In this document: positions 1 to 9,160 of the stretch, piece by piece
Numbering within the stretch: the first letter of the stretch is position 1
Layout: every line of letters begins with the position of its first letter
From: Actinacidiphila yanglinensis
GTDB taxonomy: Bacteria > Actinomycetota > Actinomycetes > Streptomycetales > Streptomycetaceae
Assembly (NCBI RefSeq): GCF_900107965.1
Contig: NZ_FNVU01000006.1
Span: 63,969 to 127,968 of the forward strand
DNA length: 64,000 bases
Direction of reading: 5' to 3'
The notes under the pieces: model-generated
What the model saw: the letters and a program-made list of their open reading frames with translations, nothing else
The model's database searches: none
What the model was told of the DNA's origin: nothing
Program-made: the position numbers and the translations under genes

Positions 1-2
1 CC

Positions 3-965
3 TTCCGCAGCTACACCCTGGACTCCGTCGCCTATCCGCAGGACGCCCGGCTGTTCCTGACCGGCCACACCCACTCCGCCACCTCGCCGTTCCTCAAACG
101 CCTGAACGGCTCGCTGTACATGTACGTCACCGGCATGTACTGCGGGCACCTGCTGATCTACCGCATGCAGGGGGAGATCGCCAAGCCGTCCGGCGCGATC
201 TTCAAGGCGCGCTGGAACGGCGACGACCCGACCTGGCCGCCGAACCAGCCGGCGACGGGCCAGTGGATCTGGCGCGACCTGAGCGGCAACGGCGCCTTCG
301 AGGCCGGCGAGTACTTCCAGCCGGGCGACGGCACCAGCTCCCCCAGCAACTGCTGGGTCTGGTACGTCGACGACCGCGGCGACATCTGGGAGGGCGGCGA
401 CCGCAACCTGCGGCACTACCCGCTGCAGGGCTTCGACGCCCAGGGCAACCCGATCTACACCTACGAGAGCCTGGTGACGATCGCGCTCCCCGCACCGTTC
501 AACGTCGTCCGGCGACTGCACTACGACGTGGCCGCCGACGTGATGTACATGGTCGGCTACACCCCTGACCAGCTGTTCGACAACGCGCACTGGAAGGAGT
601 GCGGCAAGGTCCTGGTGCGCTACGACAAGTGGAGCACCGGCAACACCACGCCGACCTGGACCCTGCTGCTGCCCTGGGACACCGACGCGACCATCGTGGT
701 GACGATGGTGAGCCTGGCCTTCGCGGGCGACTACATCTTCGCGGCCGGCATCGAGACCCGCGGCCAGGTCTGGGTGTGGAAGGCCGCCGACGGCTCCCCG
801 GTGGGCACCTGGGAGGCCGGTTCCATCATCGGCACGACGGACCGTTCGGGGTGGGTCGACGTGCCGTACGGCATCTCCGCGACCAAGCGCGCCGACGGCG
901 ACTACCTGGTCCAGGTCGAGGACGACCTCTACAACAAGGTGCTGCTCTACCGCTGGACGCCGTAG
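3..965 (+). CDS. Secreted/beta-propeller-like hypothetical protein, 3' part only
   Basis: The reading frame is open from the first bases of the window, so the start lies upstream; 320 codons are visible before a TAG stop. The sequence is rich in Trp, Tyr, Gly and Asp and has repeating patterns of the type LRRLHYDVAADVMYMVGYT and SLAFAGDYIFAAGIETRG, which suggests blades of a beta-propeller. I do not recognise a family with certainty and see no catalytic motif. Fifty-seven bases later, on the same strand, comes a Gfo/Idh/MocA oxidoreductase, so a role around carbohydrate metabolism is possible, but that is inference from position only. Confidence 0.75.
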   Translation, partial: FRSYTLDSVAYPQDARLFLTGHTHSATSPFLKRLNGSLYMYVTGMYCGHLLIYRMQGEIAKPSGAIFKARWNGDDPTWPPNQPATGQWIWRDLSGNGAFEAGEYFQPGDGTSSPSNCWVWYVDDRGDIWEGGDRNLRHYPLQGFDAQGNPIYTYESLVTIALPAPFNVVRRLHYDVAADVMYMVGYTPDQLFDNAHWKECGKVLVRYDKWSTGNTTPTWTLLLPWDTDATIVVTMVSLAFAGDYIFAAGIETRGQVWVWKAADGSPVGTWEAGSIIGTTDRSGWVDVPYGISATKRADGDYLVQVEDDLYNKVLLYRWTP

Positions 966-1022
966 CCGGTACGGCATCCGGCACGGCGGCGACACCAACA
1001 GGACGAGGAGGCAGGGAGTTTC

Positions 1023-2216
1023 GTGAGGAACGTCCACCGCGTGCGCGAGGTCGCGCGGGACACCGCCGTGCACCGCCCCGGGGCCGGGACGCAGGACGGT
1101 CCCGGGGAGAGGGTGTCACCCGTGCCACCGGCGTCGCGGCCGTACCGTACGGCGATCATCGGTGCCGGCAGCATCGCCGGGGACGCCCACGTGCCCGCGA
1201 TCCGGGCGCTGGAGTCGGCGGGGCACCTCGACCTGGTGGCGGTCGCCGACGCCGACGCGCGCCGGGCCGAGCGGTTCGCCGCGACGCACGCGATCCCGCG
1301 CGGCTACCGCGACCCGCGGGAGCTGCTCGCCACCGAGCGGCCGGACCTGGTGGTCGTCTGCACGCCCTCCTTCACCCACGCCGACCTGACGGTCGCCGCG
1401 CTGGAGGCGGGTGCGTGGGTCTTCTGCGAGAAGCCGCTGTGCGGCTCGCTCGCCGACCACGACCGCATCCTGGCCGCCGAGCGGGCCACCGGCCGGTACT
1501 GCGCGCCGGTCTTCCAGTGGCGGGCCGGCTCCGGCGCCGCGCACGTGCGCGACCTCCTGCACGGCGGCGCGGCCGGACCACCGCTGCTGGCGCTGTGCCA
1601 GACCACCTGGTACCGGGGCGCCGACTACTACGCCGCGCCCTGGCGCGGGAGGCGCGCGACCGAGCTGGGCGGGGCGACCGTCACGCAGGGCATCCACGCC
1701 ATGGACCTGCTGCTGTGGCTCATGCCCGACTGGACCGAGGTCAGCGCGCGCGTCGCCACGGTCGACCGGGACATCGAGACCGAGGACGTCTCGCTCGCCC
1801 ATGTCGCCTTCTCCGGCGGCGCGCTGGCCTCGATCGTCAACAGCGTCGTGTCCTCGCACCAGGAGTCGTACCTGCGGCTGGACTGCGCCCGCGCCAGCGT
1901 GGAACTGCGGCACCTCTACGCCTACCGCAACGAGCACTGGACCTTCACCCCCGCCCCGGACCACCCGCCGACCGCGCCGGACTGGGACACCATCGGCCCC
2001 GACGTCCCCGCCCATCAGGCACCCCAACTCGCGGACCTGGTCGCCCGGATGCGGCGCGGCGAGCCCCCCGAGCACACCACCGCCGACGCCCGCCGCACCA
2101 CCGAGTTCGTCACCGCCCTCTACAAGTCCGCCCGCACCGGGCAACCCGTCCCGCGCGGCTCGATCACCCCCGACGACCCCTTCCACCACTCCTGGAGTCC
2201 GGCCGCCACCCGCTGA
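1023..2216 (+). CDS. Gfo/Idh/MocA family oxidoreductase
   Basis: 397 residues. The N-terminal Rossmann fold is plain: the NAD(P)-binding motif GAGSIAGDAH follows a beta strand (RTAIIGAG), and the FCEKPL motif carries the conserved EKP lysine typical of sugar and inositol dehydrogenases. The C-terminal half matches the substrate-binding alpha/beta domain, with TQGIHAMDLLLWLM giving the usual GxHxxDL helix. The GTG at 1023 is preceded by GAGGAGGCAGGGAG, a strong ribosome site; a second GTG at 1122 (with GGGGAGAG before it) would start almost at the fold and removes 33 residues of uncertain value. The likely role is oxidation or reduction of a sugar derivative; the substrate cannot be read from sequence. 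Confidence 0.85.
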   Translation: MRNVHRVREVARDTAVHRPGAGTQDGPGERVSPVPPASRPYRTAIIGAGSIAGDAHVPAIRALESAGHLDLVAVADADARRAERFAATHAIPRGYRDPRELLATERPDLVVVCTPSFTHADLTVAALEAGAWVFCEKPLCGSLADHDRILAAERATGRYCAPVFQWRAGSGAAHVRDLLHGGAAGPPLLALCQTTWYRGADYYAAPWRGRRATELGGATVTQGIHAMDLLLWLMPDWTEVSARVATVDRDIETEDVSLAHVAFSGGALASIVNSVVSSHQESYLRLDCARASVELRHLYAYRNEHWTFTPAPDHPPTAPDWDTIGPDVPAHQAPQLADLVARMRRGEPPEHTTADARRTTEFVTALYKSARTGQPVPRGSITPDDPFHHSWSPAATR

Positions 2217-2405
2217 CGCGCGGTGTCGAACCGCGACGGACGCCGGCAGGGGCTCATGGCGGCCGGCCCTCGACGCGCGGACGCCGGCCGATGGTGCTGG
2301 ACTGGAGGGAGAGGACCGCGCCCCTGGCTCCCCCGGGATCCACGGAGGCGGGGGCACGCTCCTGACGACGCACACGCACACGCAGGATCCGGGGAGCGAT
2401 GTCCG

Positions 2406-2807
2406 ATGACCGGTCGTGCAGGCAAGACCCGCAACATCTTCATGGCCTGGTTGGTATGGCCGTTGGTGACGCTGGGGATCTACCACCTGGTCTGGTACTA
2501 CAAGGTGAACCGCGAGGCGAGGGACTTCGACGACCGGATCGAGGTCGACCCGGTCCTGTCGGTCCTGGCGATCACGATCGGCTGGGTGGTGATCGTGCCG
2601 CCGTTCGTCTCCGTCTACAACACCGGCCTGCGCATCGCGAGGATGCAGCGGTCGGCCGGGGCGGAGCCGACGTGCAACCCGCTGATCGGGCTGGTCCTCG
2701 CCTGCCTCTTCAGCCTTCACGTGCTGTACTACCAGCAGGAGTTGAACGGCATCTGGGCGCGCTACCACGAGCCCGCCGAGGGGACCGAGGTGACGCTCGC
2801 CGCATGA
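2406..2807 (+). CDS. DUF4234 membrane protein
   Basis: 133 residues starting at an ATG nine bases after GGGGAG. The N-terminal stretch FMAWLVWPLVTLGIYHLVWY with the following KVNREARDFD is the signature of the DUF4234 family. Three hydrophobic segments are visible (about residues 11-28, 50-70 and 85-105), so it is a small integral membrane protein. Function of the family is unknown. It stands alone between the oxidoreductase and a convergent phosphatase gene. The frame stays open further upstream, but the region before 2406 has no membrane character and no better ribosome site. Confidence 0.8.
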   Translation: MTGRAGKTRNIFMAWLVWPLVTLGIYHLVWYYKVNREARDFDDRIEVDPVLSVLAITIGWVVIVPPFVSVYNTGLRIARMQRSAGAEPTCNPLIGLVLACLFSLHVLYYQQELNGIWARYHEPAEGTEVTLAA

Positions 2808-2889
2808 GGCCGCCGCTCCCCCGGCCGGCTCGGGGACCAGGGGTGCGCGACCGGGCGCCGCGACGCCGCGGAGATCCGAACGACAGGCC

Positions 2890-5346
2890 CTAGGAACCCG
2901 GAAGCGCCTGCTCGCTCCAGACGGTCTTGCCCTCGGACGTCCTGCGGATGCCCCAGCGCCGGCTCGACCGCGCGACGAGCGTCAGACCGCGGCCGTCCTC
3001 GTCCTCGGGTTCGGCCAGACGCGGGCGCGGCTGGCCGGGTCCGGCGTCGGACACCTCGCAGACCAGGGCCGTGTGCCGGATCAGCCGCAGGCGGATGGGG
3101 GCGGCGCCGTGCAGGACGGCGTTGGCGAGCAGTTCGCCGACGATCAGCTCGGTGGCCGGTACCAGCTCCGGCAGCCCCCAGGCCGCCAGCCGGCCGGCCG
3201 CCGACGCCCGGGCGGCGCCGACCGCGGCCGGATCGGCGGGCACGTCCCAGGTGGCGACCTGGTCGGGGGTCAGGAAGCGCGGGCGGGCCATGAGCAGGGT
3301 GGCGTCGTCGGCGAGCGGCCCGCGGGTGGAGAAGGTGTCGCACACGGCCGAGCACAGGTCGTCGAGCGGGCCGTCCGGGGGTGTCAGGGCGCCGGCCACC
3401 CGCGCGATGCCGAAGTCGATGTCGTGGTCCCGGGTCTCGATCAGCCCGTCGGTGTAGAGGACCACGGTGCTCCCCTCGGACAGCTCGATCCGCGAGGTCT
3501 CGAAGACCGCCGGCCCCAGGCCCAGCGGCAGGCCGGCCGGAACATCGGGGAAGCTCACCCCGACCGTGGGGTCGAGCAGCAGGGGCGGGGGGTGCCCGGC
3601 CCTGGCCACGTCCAGGGTGCGCAGGACCGGGTCGTAGACCGCGTAGAGGCAGGTGCCGCCCAGGGTCGAGCCGGGATCGGCGTCGGGGTCCTCCTCGTTG
3701 AGCTGCGCGACGGTGCGGTCCAGGAGCGTCAGGAGCTCGTCGGGAGCCGGGTCGAGCTCCGCGAGGGTCCGCACGGCCGTGCGCAACCGCCCCATCGCGG
3801 CGGCCGCGTTGATGCCGTGCCCGACCACGTCACCGACGACCAGGGCGGTCCTGGCGCCGCTCAGCGGGATCACGTCGTACCAGTCGCCGCCGACGCCGTG
3901 GGCCACGTCCGCGGGCAGGTAGCGCGACCGCACCTCCAGGGTGCCGCCGCCTTCGAGGTGGCGCGGGAGCAGGTTGCGCTGCAGGGCCAGCGCGGCGGTC
4001 CGCTCGCTCGCGTACCGGCGGGCGTTGTCCAGGCACAGCGCGGCGCGGGCGACCAGTTCCTCCGCCAGCAGCAGGTCGTCCTCCTCGAACGGTGCCGGGG
4101 TGTCGTGGCGGATGAAGGCGGCGACACCGAGGGTCTCCCCGCGGGCCCGGATCGGCGTGATCATCAGGCTGTGCATGCCGGTGGCACGGATGACCTCGGC
4201 GCGTGCCGGGTCCTCGTCGAGCCAGTTGCCCGGAGAGAGGTCCAGCACCGGCTGCAGCACGGACCGGCCGGTGACCAGCGCCTCGATGAAGGGCGAGGAG
4301 GGCGGGACGTAGATCGCCTCGCCCGTCGCCCAGCGGGACTCCGCCCCGTGGTGGGTCGAGGCGACGGCGCCGCGCCGGAAGACGGCGGTCCGGCCGGCCT
4401 CGGAGCCGAGCCGGGCCAGCGGCTCGTCCCCGATCGGCACCGCCTCGGACAGGTCGACCGTGACGAAGTCGGCCAGCAACGGGACGGCGTAGTCGGCCAG
4501 TTCCTGGGCGGTCCGCAGCACGTCCAGGGTGGTGCCGATGCGGGTGCTGGCCTCGCTGAGCAGGTCCAGGCGGGCCCGCGCCCGGCGGGTGGCGGTGACG
4601 TCCGCGCGCATGCCGGCCAGCGCCATCGGGACGCCGTCGGCGTCGTCGATCCGGAAGAAGGAGATGGAGTAGGTGTGCTTGTGGTGCGGGCTGTCCCCCG
4701 CGGTCTGCCGGTTGTACTCGTAGCCGAGGACCGGGACGCCGCTGGCGAGCACCTCGCGCAGCACCGCCTCGAACGGCGGCGTGTCCACGATGCCGGGCAG
4801 CACGTCGTCGATCCGGCGCCCCGGCCACAGCCCGCTCGGAATCCCGTTCTCACGCGCGAGGGTCTCGTTCACCCACAGGTAGCGCAGCTGCGGGTCCCAG
4901 ACGACCGCGGCGACCGGTGAGCGGACCAGGATCGCCTCCAGCACGGCCGCGTTCCACCGCGAGCGGGCGGTCTCGTCCGGCTCGTCCGCCCGCACCAGCC
5001 AGGCGGCCCCGTCGGCGCCCCGCCCCGACAGCGGGCTGATCCGGACGTCGAGCGGGATCACCCGGCCGTCCCGGTGACGGACCCGGACCCGCGCTGACCG
5101 GGTGCGGCGCGAGCCCACCGCCGCGGCCAGCACCTCGCGGGCGCTCCCCTCGCCCTCCGCCAGCAGCTCGGCGGCGGGCCGTCCCGTCACCTGTGCGGGG
5201 CCGTGGCCGAGGAGCCGCCGGGCCTCGGGCGTCCAGCCCGTCACCCTCCCCGCGGCGTCGAGCACGGCCACCGCGGTGCCGGGGTGCGCGCCCGGCGCGG
5301 CGCCCAGGCCGAACACCACTTCTCCGGGGTCGTTCATCGCAGGCAT
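2890..5346 (-). CDS. PAS-PAS-GAF-SpoIIE phosphatase-HATPase regulator
   Basis: 818 residues from the ATG at 5346 (MPAMNDPG); the second ATG at 5337 is equally possible and neither has a clear ribosome site. Domains in order: a PAS domain (about 20-120), a second PAS (130-255), a GAF domain (265-445), a PP2C-type SpoIIE phosphatase (470-680) with metal-binding aspartates in GGDWYDV (D488) and GDVVGHG (D506), and a C-terminal histidine-kinase-like ATPase domain (690-815) with ELIVGELLANAVLHG. This architecture is common in streptomycetes and is thought to act on anti-anti-sigma factors (phosphatase) and sigma factors (anti-sigma kinase domain) in response to small-molecule, redox or light signals. 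No partner STAS or sigma gene lies nearby. Confidence 0.9.
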   Translation of the reverse strand: MPAMNDPGEVVFGLGAAPGAHPGTAVAVLDAAGRVTGWTPEARRLLGHGPAQVTGRPAAELLAEGEGSAREVLAAAVGSRRTRSARVRVRHRDGRVIPLDVRISPLSGRGADGAAWLVRADEPDETARSRWNAAVLEAILVRSPVAAVVWDPQLRYLWVNETLARENGIPSGLWPGRRIDDVLPGIVDTPPFEAVLREVLASGVPVLGYEYNRQTAGDSPHHKHTYSISFFRIDDADGVPMALAGMRADVTATRRARARLDLLSEASTRIGTTLDVLRTAQELADYAVPLLADFVTVDLSEAVPIGDEPLARLGSEAGRTAVFRRGAVASTHHGAESRWATGEAIYVPPSSPFIEALVTGRSVLQPVLDLSPGNWLDEDPARAEVIRATGMHSLMITPIRARGETLGVAAFIRHDTPAPFEEDDLLLAEELVARAALCLDNARRYASERTAALALQRNLLPRHLEGGGTLEVRSRYLPADVAHGVGGDWYDVIPLSGARTALVVGDVVGHGINAAAAMGRLRTAVRTLAELDPAPDELLTLLDRTVAQLNEEDPDADPGSTLGGTCLYAVYDPVLRTLDVARAGHPPPLLLDPTVGVSFPDVPAGLPLGLGPAVFETSRIELSEGSTVVLYTDGLIETRDHDIDFGIARVAGALTPPDGPLDDLCSAVCDTFSTRGPLADDATLLMARPRFLTPDQVATWDVPADPAAVGAARASAAGRLAAWGLPELVPATELIVGELLANAVLHGAAPIRLRLIRHTALVCEVSDAGPGQPRPRLAEPEDEDGRGLTLVARSSRRWGIRRTSEGKTVWSEQALPGS

Positions 5347-5570
5347 CCCATGGGCGTCGGTTCCGGACCTTCCGAGCGGCGTCGAACGGCGTCGACCGGC
5401 AGGACCGCCGGGTGGGCGGCGGTCCGCCGTGCGCGCCCCGGCCCGGTCCGACGACTCAGAGCAACCTCTCACGGCGAGGCGGCATCCACACCTCGACACA
5501 GCGTCGGGGAGATCAGGAGATCCGTCGGCCGGCTGTCCGGTAATCGACCCGCTGGCTCGAATGCGACCTG

Positions 5571-5598
5571 TTGACATGGCAGCGTCAGGAGGTAGCGT
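5571..5598 (+). promoter_or_regulatory. Promoter of the CocE/S15 peptidase, leaderless type
   Basis: TTGACA at 5571-5576, a 16-base spacer and TAGCGT at 5593-5598, followed after six bases by the GTG start codon at 5605. The AGGAGG at 5587-5592 lies inside the spacer and so would not be transcribed. This predicts a leaderless mRNA, a common arrangement in actinobacteria. Confidence 0.6.
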
Positions 5599-5604
5599 CC
5601 CGGG

Positions 5605-7602
5605 GTGCTGTCACACCCGCGGAGATCCCGCACCCACCCGCTGTCCGTCGTGGCGACGGTCCTCGCCGCCCTCATGCTCGCCCTCCTGGCCCCGGCCGCC
5701 GCACACGCCGGCCCGGGCCCGAGGGACACCGGCACGCAGCCGGTCGACTCCTACGCGCACGCCATCCGCCAGTCCGTCTGGGTCGACACCGGCCTCGACA
5801 GCGACCACGACGGAAAGCACGACCGGGTCGCCGCGGACATCATCCGGCCCTCGGAGCCCGCCGCGGCGGGCCAGCGGGTCCCGGTGATCATGGACGCCAG
5901 CCCGTACTACTCCTGCTGCGGCCGCGGCAACGAGAGCCAGATCAAGACGTACGACAAGAGCGGGAACCCGGTGGGCTTCCCGCTCTACTACGACAACTAC
6001 TTCGTGCCGCGCGGCTACGCCGTGGTGCTCGTCGACCTCGCGGGCACCGACCGCTCCGACGGCTGCATCGACGTCGGCGGCCCCTCCGACATCACGTCGG
6101 CCAAGGCCGTGATCGACTGGCTGAACGGCAGAGCCACGGCCTACAGCACCCGCACCGGAAGCACCACCGCGACGGCGAGCTGGTCCAACGGGTCGGTCGG
6201 GATGATCGGCAAGAGCTGGGACGGCACCATCGCCAACGGCGTCGCGGCCACCGGCGTCGCGGGCCTGAAGACCATCGTCGACATCAGCGGCATCAGCTCC
6301 TGGTACGACTACTACTTCGCGCAGGGCGCCGCCCTCTACGACGGCGGTCCCGACGAGCTCGCCTCCGAGGTGGAGAGTTCCGGCGCCCAGTCGCACTGCT
6401 CCGCCGAGGAGCAGGCGCTGCGCGACGGCGCGCCACGCAACGGCGACTGGACCAGCGCCTGGCAGCAGCGCGACTACTACGCCGACGCGGCCAAGGTGAA
6501 GGCCAGCGTCTTCGTCGCGCAGGGGATGCAGGACCTCAACGTGCGCACCAAGAACTTCGGCCAGTGGTGGGACGCGCTCGCCGCGAACGGGGTCCAGCGC
6601 AAGATCTGGCTGTCCCAGACCAGTCACGTCGACCCGTTCGACTACCGGCGGTCCGCCTGGGTCGACACCCTGCACCAGTGGTTCGACCACTACCTGAAGG
6701 GCGTCGACAACGGCGTCCAGAACCAGCCGATGGCCGACATCGAGCGCACCCCCGACCACTGGACCACCGACGCGGCCTGGCCTCCGGCGGGCACCACCGC
6801 CACCCGGGTCGGCCTCGCGCCGGGCAGCGCGAACGGCCTCGGCACGCTGAGCGCCGCGCCCCCGCCGGCAAGCGGCACCGAGACCTACACCGACAACCCG
6901 GCGCAGAGCGAGGACGACTGGGCCGCGCAGGCGGACCAGGCGACTTCCGACAAGGTGGCCTTCACCACCGGCGTGCTCTCCTCCGACCTGCGGCTGTCGG
7001 GCGGCGGCAGCGTCACACTCACCGCGAGCGCGTCCACGACCAGCGCCCACCTGTCCGCGGTCCTGGTCGACCTCGGCCCGGCCACCATCCGGGACTACGA
7101 GGCCGCGGAGGAGGGCATCACCACGCTGACCACCCGGTCCTGCTGGGGTGAGAGCACGTCCGGGGACAGCGCCTGCTACCTCGACACCGCGGCGGACACC
7201 GAGAACGTCCAGCAGACGGTCTTCAGCCGCGGCTGGGCCGACCTCGGGCACTACGACCCGTCGCTGCACGGCGTGCCGCTCACCCCGGGCAAGCCGTACA
7301 CGATCACCGTCCAGCTGGCCTCCAGCGACCACGTCGTCCCGGCCGGGCACCGGCTCGCGCTGATCGTGGCCGGCACCGACAACGGGCTGATCGTCGCCCC
7401 TGACACCAAGCCGTCGATCAGCATCGACCTGTCCCGCTCCAGCGCCGACCTGCCGCTCGTCGGCGGCCTCCCGGCCCTGGCGCACGCGCTGCACGGGGCC
7501 GGCGGCGGCCACCACCCGGCGGGCGGCACGGCCGGCGCCACCGGCCACGGCCGCGGACCGGCGGCGGCGCTGCCCACCTCGCAGGCGGCGCGCCTGCGCT
7601 GA
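5605..7602 (+). CDS. Secreted Xaa-Pro dipeptidyl-peptidase / CocE-NonD family hydrolase
   Basis: 665 residues with a signal peptide (twin basic start, hydrophobic residues 13-33, cleavage after AHA). It is an S15-type alpha/beta hydrolase: nucleophile S204 in IGKSWDG, acid D310 in AQGMQDLN and base H341 in SQTSHVDPF form the expected triad. The C-terminal third is the jelly-roll domain (LRLSGGGSVTLTASAS and HRLALIVAGTDNG) of PepX_C. The family removes X-Pro dipeptides or cleaves esters; secretion suggests use of proline-rich peptides outside the cell. The tail ends in a Gly/His-rich stretch that looks disordered. The GTG start fits the promoter six bases upstream and gives a leaderless transcript. 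Confidence 0.9.
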   Translation: MLSHPRRSRTHPLSVVATVLAALMLALLAPAAAHAGPGPRDTGTQPVDSYAHAIRQSVWVDTGLDSDHDGKHDRVAADIIRPSEPAAAGQRVPVIMDASPYYSCCGRGNESQIKTYDKSGNPVGFPLYYDNYFVPRGYAVVLVDLAGTDRSDGCIDVGGPSDITSAKAVIDWLNGRATAYSTRTGSTTATASWSNGSVGMIGKSWDGTIANGVAATGVAGLKTIVDISGISSWYDYYFAQGAALYDGGPDELASEVESSGAQSHCSAEEQALRDGAPRNGDWTSAWQQRDYYADAAKVKASVFVAQGMQDLNVRTKNFGQWWDALAANGVQRKIWLSQTSHVDPFDYRRSAWVDTLHQWFDHYLKGVDNGVQNQPMADIERTPDHWTTDAAWPPAGTTATRVGLAPGSANGLGTLSAAPPPASGTETYTDNPAQSEDDWAAQADQATSDKVAFTTGVLSSDLRLSGGGSVTLTASASTTSAHLSAVLVDLGPATIRDYEAAEEGITTLTTRSCWGESTSGDSACYLDTAADTENVQQTVFSRGWADLGHYDPSLHGVPLTPGKPYTITVQLASSDHVVPAGHRLALIVAGTDNGLIVAPDTKPSISIDLSRSSADLPLVGGLPALAHALHGAGGGHHPAGGTAGATGHGRGPAAALPTSQAARLR

Positions 7603-7652
7603 GTCCGGCGCCGGCCCCGCGTCCGACGGGCGCGGGGTCCGGCACCGCATGA

Positions 7653-7687
7653 TCGGGCCGGCCCGTCACCTCGACGGGCCGGCCCGA
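7653..7687. terminator. Bidirectional hairpin between convergent genes
   Basis: A perfect 15-base-pair inverted repeat (arms 7653-7667 and 7673-7687) with a five-base loop. It sits between the stop of the S15 peptidase and the stop of the convergent gene at 7719, so it probably terminates both. Confidence 0.7.
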
Positions 7688-7718
7688 CGCACACACGGGA
7701 CCGGGGCCGTCGGCGCGG

Positions 7719-8168
7719 TCAGTCGCCCAGGACCAGCTTCTCCAGTGCCGCACGGGCCCGGGCGTCCGACCGGGCCCGCGCGGCAACGGCCACGGCCAGT
7801 TCGGCCGCCCAGGCGTCCAGCGCGACCGGCGTGCGCGACAGCACCACCCCGCGGACGACGGTGACCACCTCGCCCTGCGGCCGTCCCTGCGCCCAGGACA
7901 GCACCAACCGCCGGTCGTCCAGGGCCACTTCGATTCTCTCCAGCCGGCCCGCGCGCCCCGCGAGGCGGTCGCCCACACTGCGCTTGCGCTCGGACGTCAC
8001 CGCGCCGGGCGGCAGGGCGTCGGCCAGCGACTCCGTCAGCACCTTCGCGTAGATCTCCAGGTCCGCCGCGTCCCGGCGCAACGCGGCGGCCAGCGCGTCG
8101 ATCGAGGCGTCGGGCGCCGGGTCCGCGGCGTCGTCGCCGGGCCCCGAGGACGGATCGTGCTCGCTCAT
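7719..8168 (-). CDS. Hypothetical protein next to YbjQ-domain genes
   Basis: 149 residues, start ATG at 8168 with GGGGA seven bases upstream; an in-frame ATG at 8180 would add four residues. No signal peptide or membrane segment. The N-terminus is acidic and low in complexity; residues from about 25 form predicted helices (DALAAALRRDAADLEIYAKVL), followed by a likely beta-sheet region (RLERIEVALDDRRLVLSW, EVVTVVRGVVLSRT) and a final helix. I do not recognise the family. It is the last of three reverse genes in a row, after two double YbjQ-domain proteins, with short gaps of 76 and 85 bases, so co-expression is likely. Confidence 0.7.
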   Translation of the reverse strand: MSEHDPSSGPGDDAADPAPDASIDALAAALRRDAADLEIYAKVLTESLADALPPGAVTSERKRSVGDRLAGRAGRLERIEVALDDRRLVLSWAQGRPQGEVVTVVRGVVLSRTPVALDAWAAELAVAVAARARSDARARAALEKLVLGD

Positions 8169-8244
8169 CGTGTTCCCCATGGTTGAGAAGTCGGTCTGGT
8201 CCCCGAGGTGGGGAGGTCGGTCCGGCCGTCGGACGCCGAGCCTG

Positions 8245-9075
8245 TCATCCGTCGAGGCTGAGCACCATGGTGGGCCGTTCGATCTCGTGGTCGGGCCGCA
8301 GCGGCCGGACAGCCGTGCCGATCGAGAAGAACTCCGTGGTGTGGCCGCCCCAGCGGTGGTTGTGCGCGTTGAGCTGCACCCCGACCACACCCTCCGCGTG
8401 CAGCGCCTCCGCCTCCGCCTGCATCCGGGCCATGGCCAGCTCGCGGGCGTCGTACAGCGCCTGGGTGAACTGCTCGATCTCGACGTTCCTGCCCATGTTG
8501 GACATCACCGCGCCCAGCCGCTGGTGCGCGATGTGGTAGACGCAGGTGCCCATCACCATGCCGAGCGGCGCGTAGCCGGCGCGGATCAGCGTCCAGAAGT
8601 CCTGCCCGGACAGGTCCGAGGTGAACGGCTGGCCCTTGTTGTTGCGCCAGGTGCCGCCGCCGGGAGGGGCGGCGTCGCCCTTGACGGCGGTGCCGATCGC
8701 GATGAACTCCGCGACGTCCTTGCCGAACTCCCGCGCCTCCACGGTCAGCCGGACCCCGACGATGCCGTCCGCGCCCAGGGTGGCGGCCTCGGCCTCCATC
8801 CGGGTCATGGCCAACTCCCGGGCGTGGTACATCGCCTGGCTCAGGGTGTCCAGCTCCTGGTTCTTGCCCCAGCGGCCGAGCTGGATGCCGACGTGGTAGA
8901 TGGAGCTGCCGAGCACCAGGCCGATCGGCTTGAAGCCCGCCTCGCGGACGAGCAGGAACTCGTTCACCGACAGGTCGCTGGTGAAGATCGACCCGGCCCG
9001 GCCGGGCGCCAGTTCCGACAGCCGGCGCATCGCGTCGGCGGGAACGCCCTCGGCGCTCGGCTCTTCGTTCGTCAT
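8245..9075 (-). CDS. Double YbjQ (UPF0145) domain protein, putative heavy-metal-binding fold
   Basis: 276 residues. Two copies of a YbjQ-like unit are visible: first FTSDLSVNEFLLVREAGFKP ... HARELAMTRMEAEAATLGAD ... VAEFIAIGTAV, then FTSDLSGQDFWTLIRAGYAP ... DARELAMARMQAEAEALHAE ... TTEFFSIGTAV. The YbjQ family forms small ring-shaped oligomers and has been named heavy-metal binding, without firm proof. The start at 9075 has GAGGGG eight bases upstream. The next gene upstream encodes the same duplicated architecture, so the pair arose by gene duplication of an already duplicated domain. Confidence 0.8.
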   Translation of the reverse strand: MTNEEPSAEGVPADAMRRLSELAPGRAGSIFTSDLSVNEFLLVREAGFKPIGLVLGSSIYHVGIQLGRWGKNQELDTLSQAMYHARELAMTRMEAEAATLGADGIVGVRLTVEAREFGKDVAEFIAIGTAVKGDAAPPGGGTWRNNKGQPFTSDLSGQDFWTLIRAGYAPLGMVMGTCVYHIAHQRLGAVMSNMGRNVEIEQFTQALYDARELAMARMQAEAEALHAEGVVGVQLNAHNHRWGGHTTEFFSIGTAVRPLRPDHEIERPTMVLSLDG

Positions 9076-9160
9076 GTGCGTACCCCTCGTCAACCGTGCG
9101 ATTCGAAGCAGTCATCGGATCGGTCGCGCCGGGCCGTGGGCCACCGGCGACCGGGCCGGG

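Noticed and set aside
599..2365. Long open frames overlapping the Gfo/Idh/MocA gene in other frames and on the reverse strand
   Set aside because: They are Arg/Pro/Gly-rich products of the high-GC code with no fold or motif, and have poor codon bias at third positions. The same holds for the long antisense frames over pheST, the SpoIIE phosphatase, the S53 peptidase, the S15 peptidase and the LanKC gene.
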